Assembly: GCF_002902945.1 (NCBI RefSeq)
Contig: NZ_CP026103.1
Span: 930,001 to 994,000 of the forward strand
Reading direction: 5' to 3'
DNA length: 64,000 bases
Source of the DNA: Paraburkholderia caribensis
GTDB lineage: Bacteria; Pseudomonadota; Gammaproteobacteria; Burkholderiales; Burkholderiaceae
This document shows positions 63,475 through 64,000 of this stretch, in pieces; position 1 is the first letter of the stretch; every line of letters begins with the position of its first letter. The notes beneath the pieces are model-generated. The model ran no database searches, was not told the DNA's origin, and saw only the letters and a program-made list of their open reading frames with translations. A program made the translations under genes and the position numbers.

Positions 63475-63568
63475 AGTGCTTTGCTACCAACGCTTCGATC
63501 CTCGTGACGCGCAATGCAACGTCTCGTGCCTGCACCGCACCTTACGCGCCGCGTGTCGCTCAATCCCG

Positions 63569-64000
63569 TCAGCCGAGTCCGAACCGTCGGACAAACCAGG
63601 TCTTGGTCAGATGCGTCAATGCTACGTAGCTGAAAAGGATCAGGAGCAGGGCGGGCCAATACGTCGATGGCAATGTTGTAAGTCCAGGCATCTTGCCGAT
63701 GGCGCTAAAGGGCAGGCTGACGCCCGCGATGGCAACTGCAATGCTAGTCGCAATCAGAGCCGAACTTGTTTGCCGGCTCGAACTGCGAATCGACGGGTGC
63801 CGTGCTGGAGTGCGCATTCTTTTCGCACGGCATCGATACCATCGCGCCGATCATGATCGGGGCACGCGGATCGCCCAGAACATACGATGCCGTGGCAAGC
63901 ACAAGGAGCAGCAGATCGAGGGGATTCAGCGTTCTGTTGATGAGTTCGCCGACGAGGGTGTGGTGCGTATCGTGGACGACCCGGTTCGGACCGGTGACTC
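63569..64000 (-). pseudogene. Mg2+-transporting P-type ATPase remnant (MgtA-like), runs off the window
   Basis: The right part, read leftward, encodes an N-terminal membrane segment (LINRTLNPLDLLLLVLATAS, VLGDPRAPIMIGAMV). After about 60 bp of mixed sequence a different frame gives the very C-terminus (SALIATSIAVAIAGVSLPFS, STYWPALLLILFSYVALTHL, KTWFVRRFGLG). The whole catalytic core (DKTGT phosphorylation site, nucleotide domain) that should lie between is missing. The simplest explanation is a large internal deletion. The 5' end lies outside the window. Confidence 0.6.

Noticed and set aside
1..64000. CRISPR array, tRNA, rRNA, intact insertion sequences
   Set aside because: No regularly spaced repeats, no recognisable tRNA/rRNA sequence and no transposase frame were seen on either strand.

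Overview
The window is a GC-rich betaproteobacterial segment that reads like Burkholderia sensu lato (Paraburkholderia/Caballeronia type). This is inferred from the protein families present: a Burkholderia-style H-NS domain, NodT/HlyD efflux sets, a PhaC/PhaZ pair, UspA arrays and BON-domain proteins. No rRNA, tRNA or CRISPR array was seen.

Layout. 1-6150 is a gene-poor margin with regulator remnants (frameshifted HTH protein, IclR fragment), an H-NS domain protein, several small leftward genes and a DUF1275 membrane protein. Two almost identical 19-bp palindromes lie in front of the leftward small-gene group and in front of the DUF1275 gene. 6382-14016 is a six-gene, translationally coupled operon for a membrane complex I-like module (hyfB-C-E-F-G-I order) plus a small membrane protein. 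Its large subunit lacks the [NiFe] cysteines, so it fits an energy-converting hydrogenase-related (Ehr-type) complex rather than a hydrogenase. 14100-15150 holds remnants (UspA, Nudix). 15706-22188 is an efflux operon: outer-membrane factor, HlyD adaptor, RbbA-like double ATPase/permease fusion and a second permease. 22440-23520 holds HisRS-like and peptidase E remnants.

23968-28535 is a compact four-gene cassette: SGNH hydrolase, an amidohydrolase-fold protein without its metal ligands, a NodU/TobZ-type O-carbamoyltransferase and a 100-aa orphan. It is the best candidate for an undescribed modification pathway. 28972-34697 is a signalling block: a NarL-type regulator, a receiver-PAS-NarX-type kinase, a stand-alone receiver and a tandem-PAS kinase.

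34960-63474 is a hypoxia/dormancy island resembling the low-oxygen-activated (lxa) locus known from Burkholderia cenocepacia. It contains an HPF-like protein, cytochrome c, UspA proteins, a second tripartite ABC exporter, DUF1488, an APH/AAA kinase, PHA depolymerase, GroEL, FtsH, Hsp20, nitroreductase, two triple-BON proteins, PHA synthase, PEP synthase and a PfkB kinase. Thirteen sites matching the FNR/ANR pattern TTGAY-N4-RTCAA (one with a terminal mismatch) lie mostly 54-160 bp upstream of start codons here and before the first efflux operon. They suggest that one oxygen-responsive CRP/FNR-family regulator drives chaperones, storage polymer turnover, carbon flux and export together. Dead copies of UspA, nitroreductase, rhomboid, beta-CASP nuclease, response regulator and Mg2+ P-type ATPase genes show the island is also eroding.
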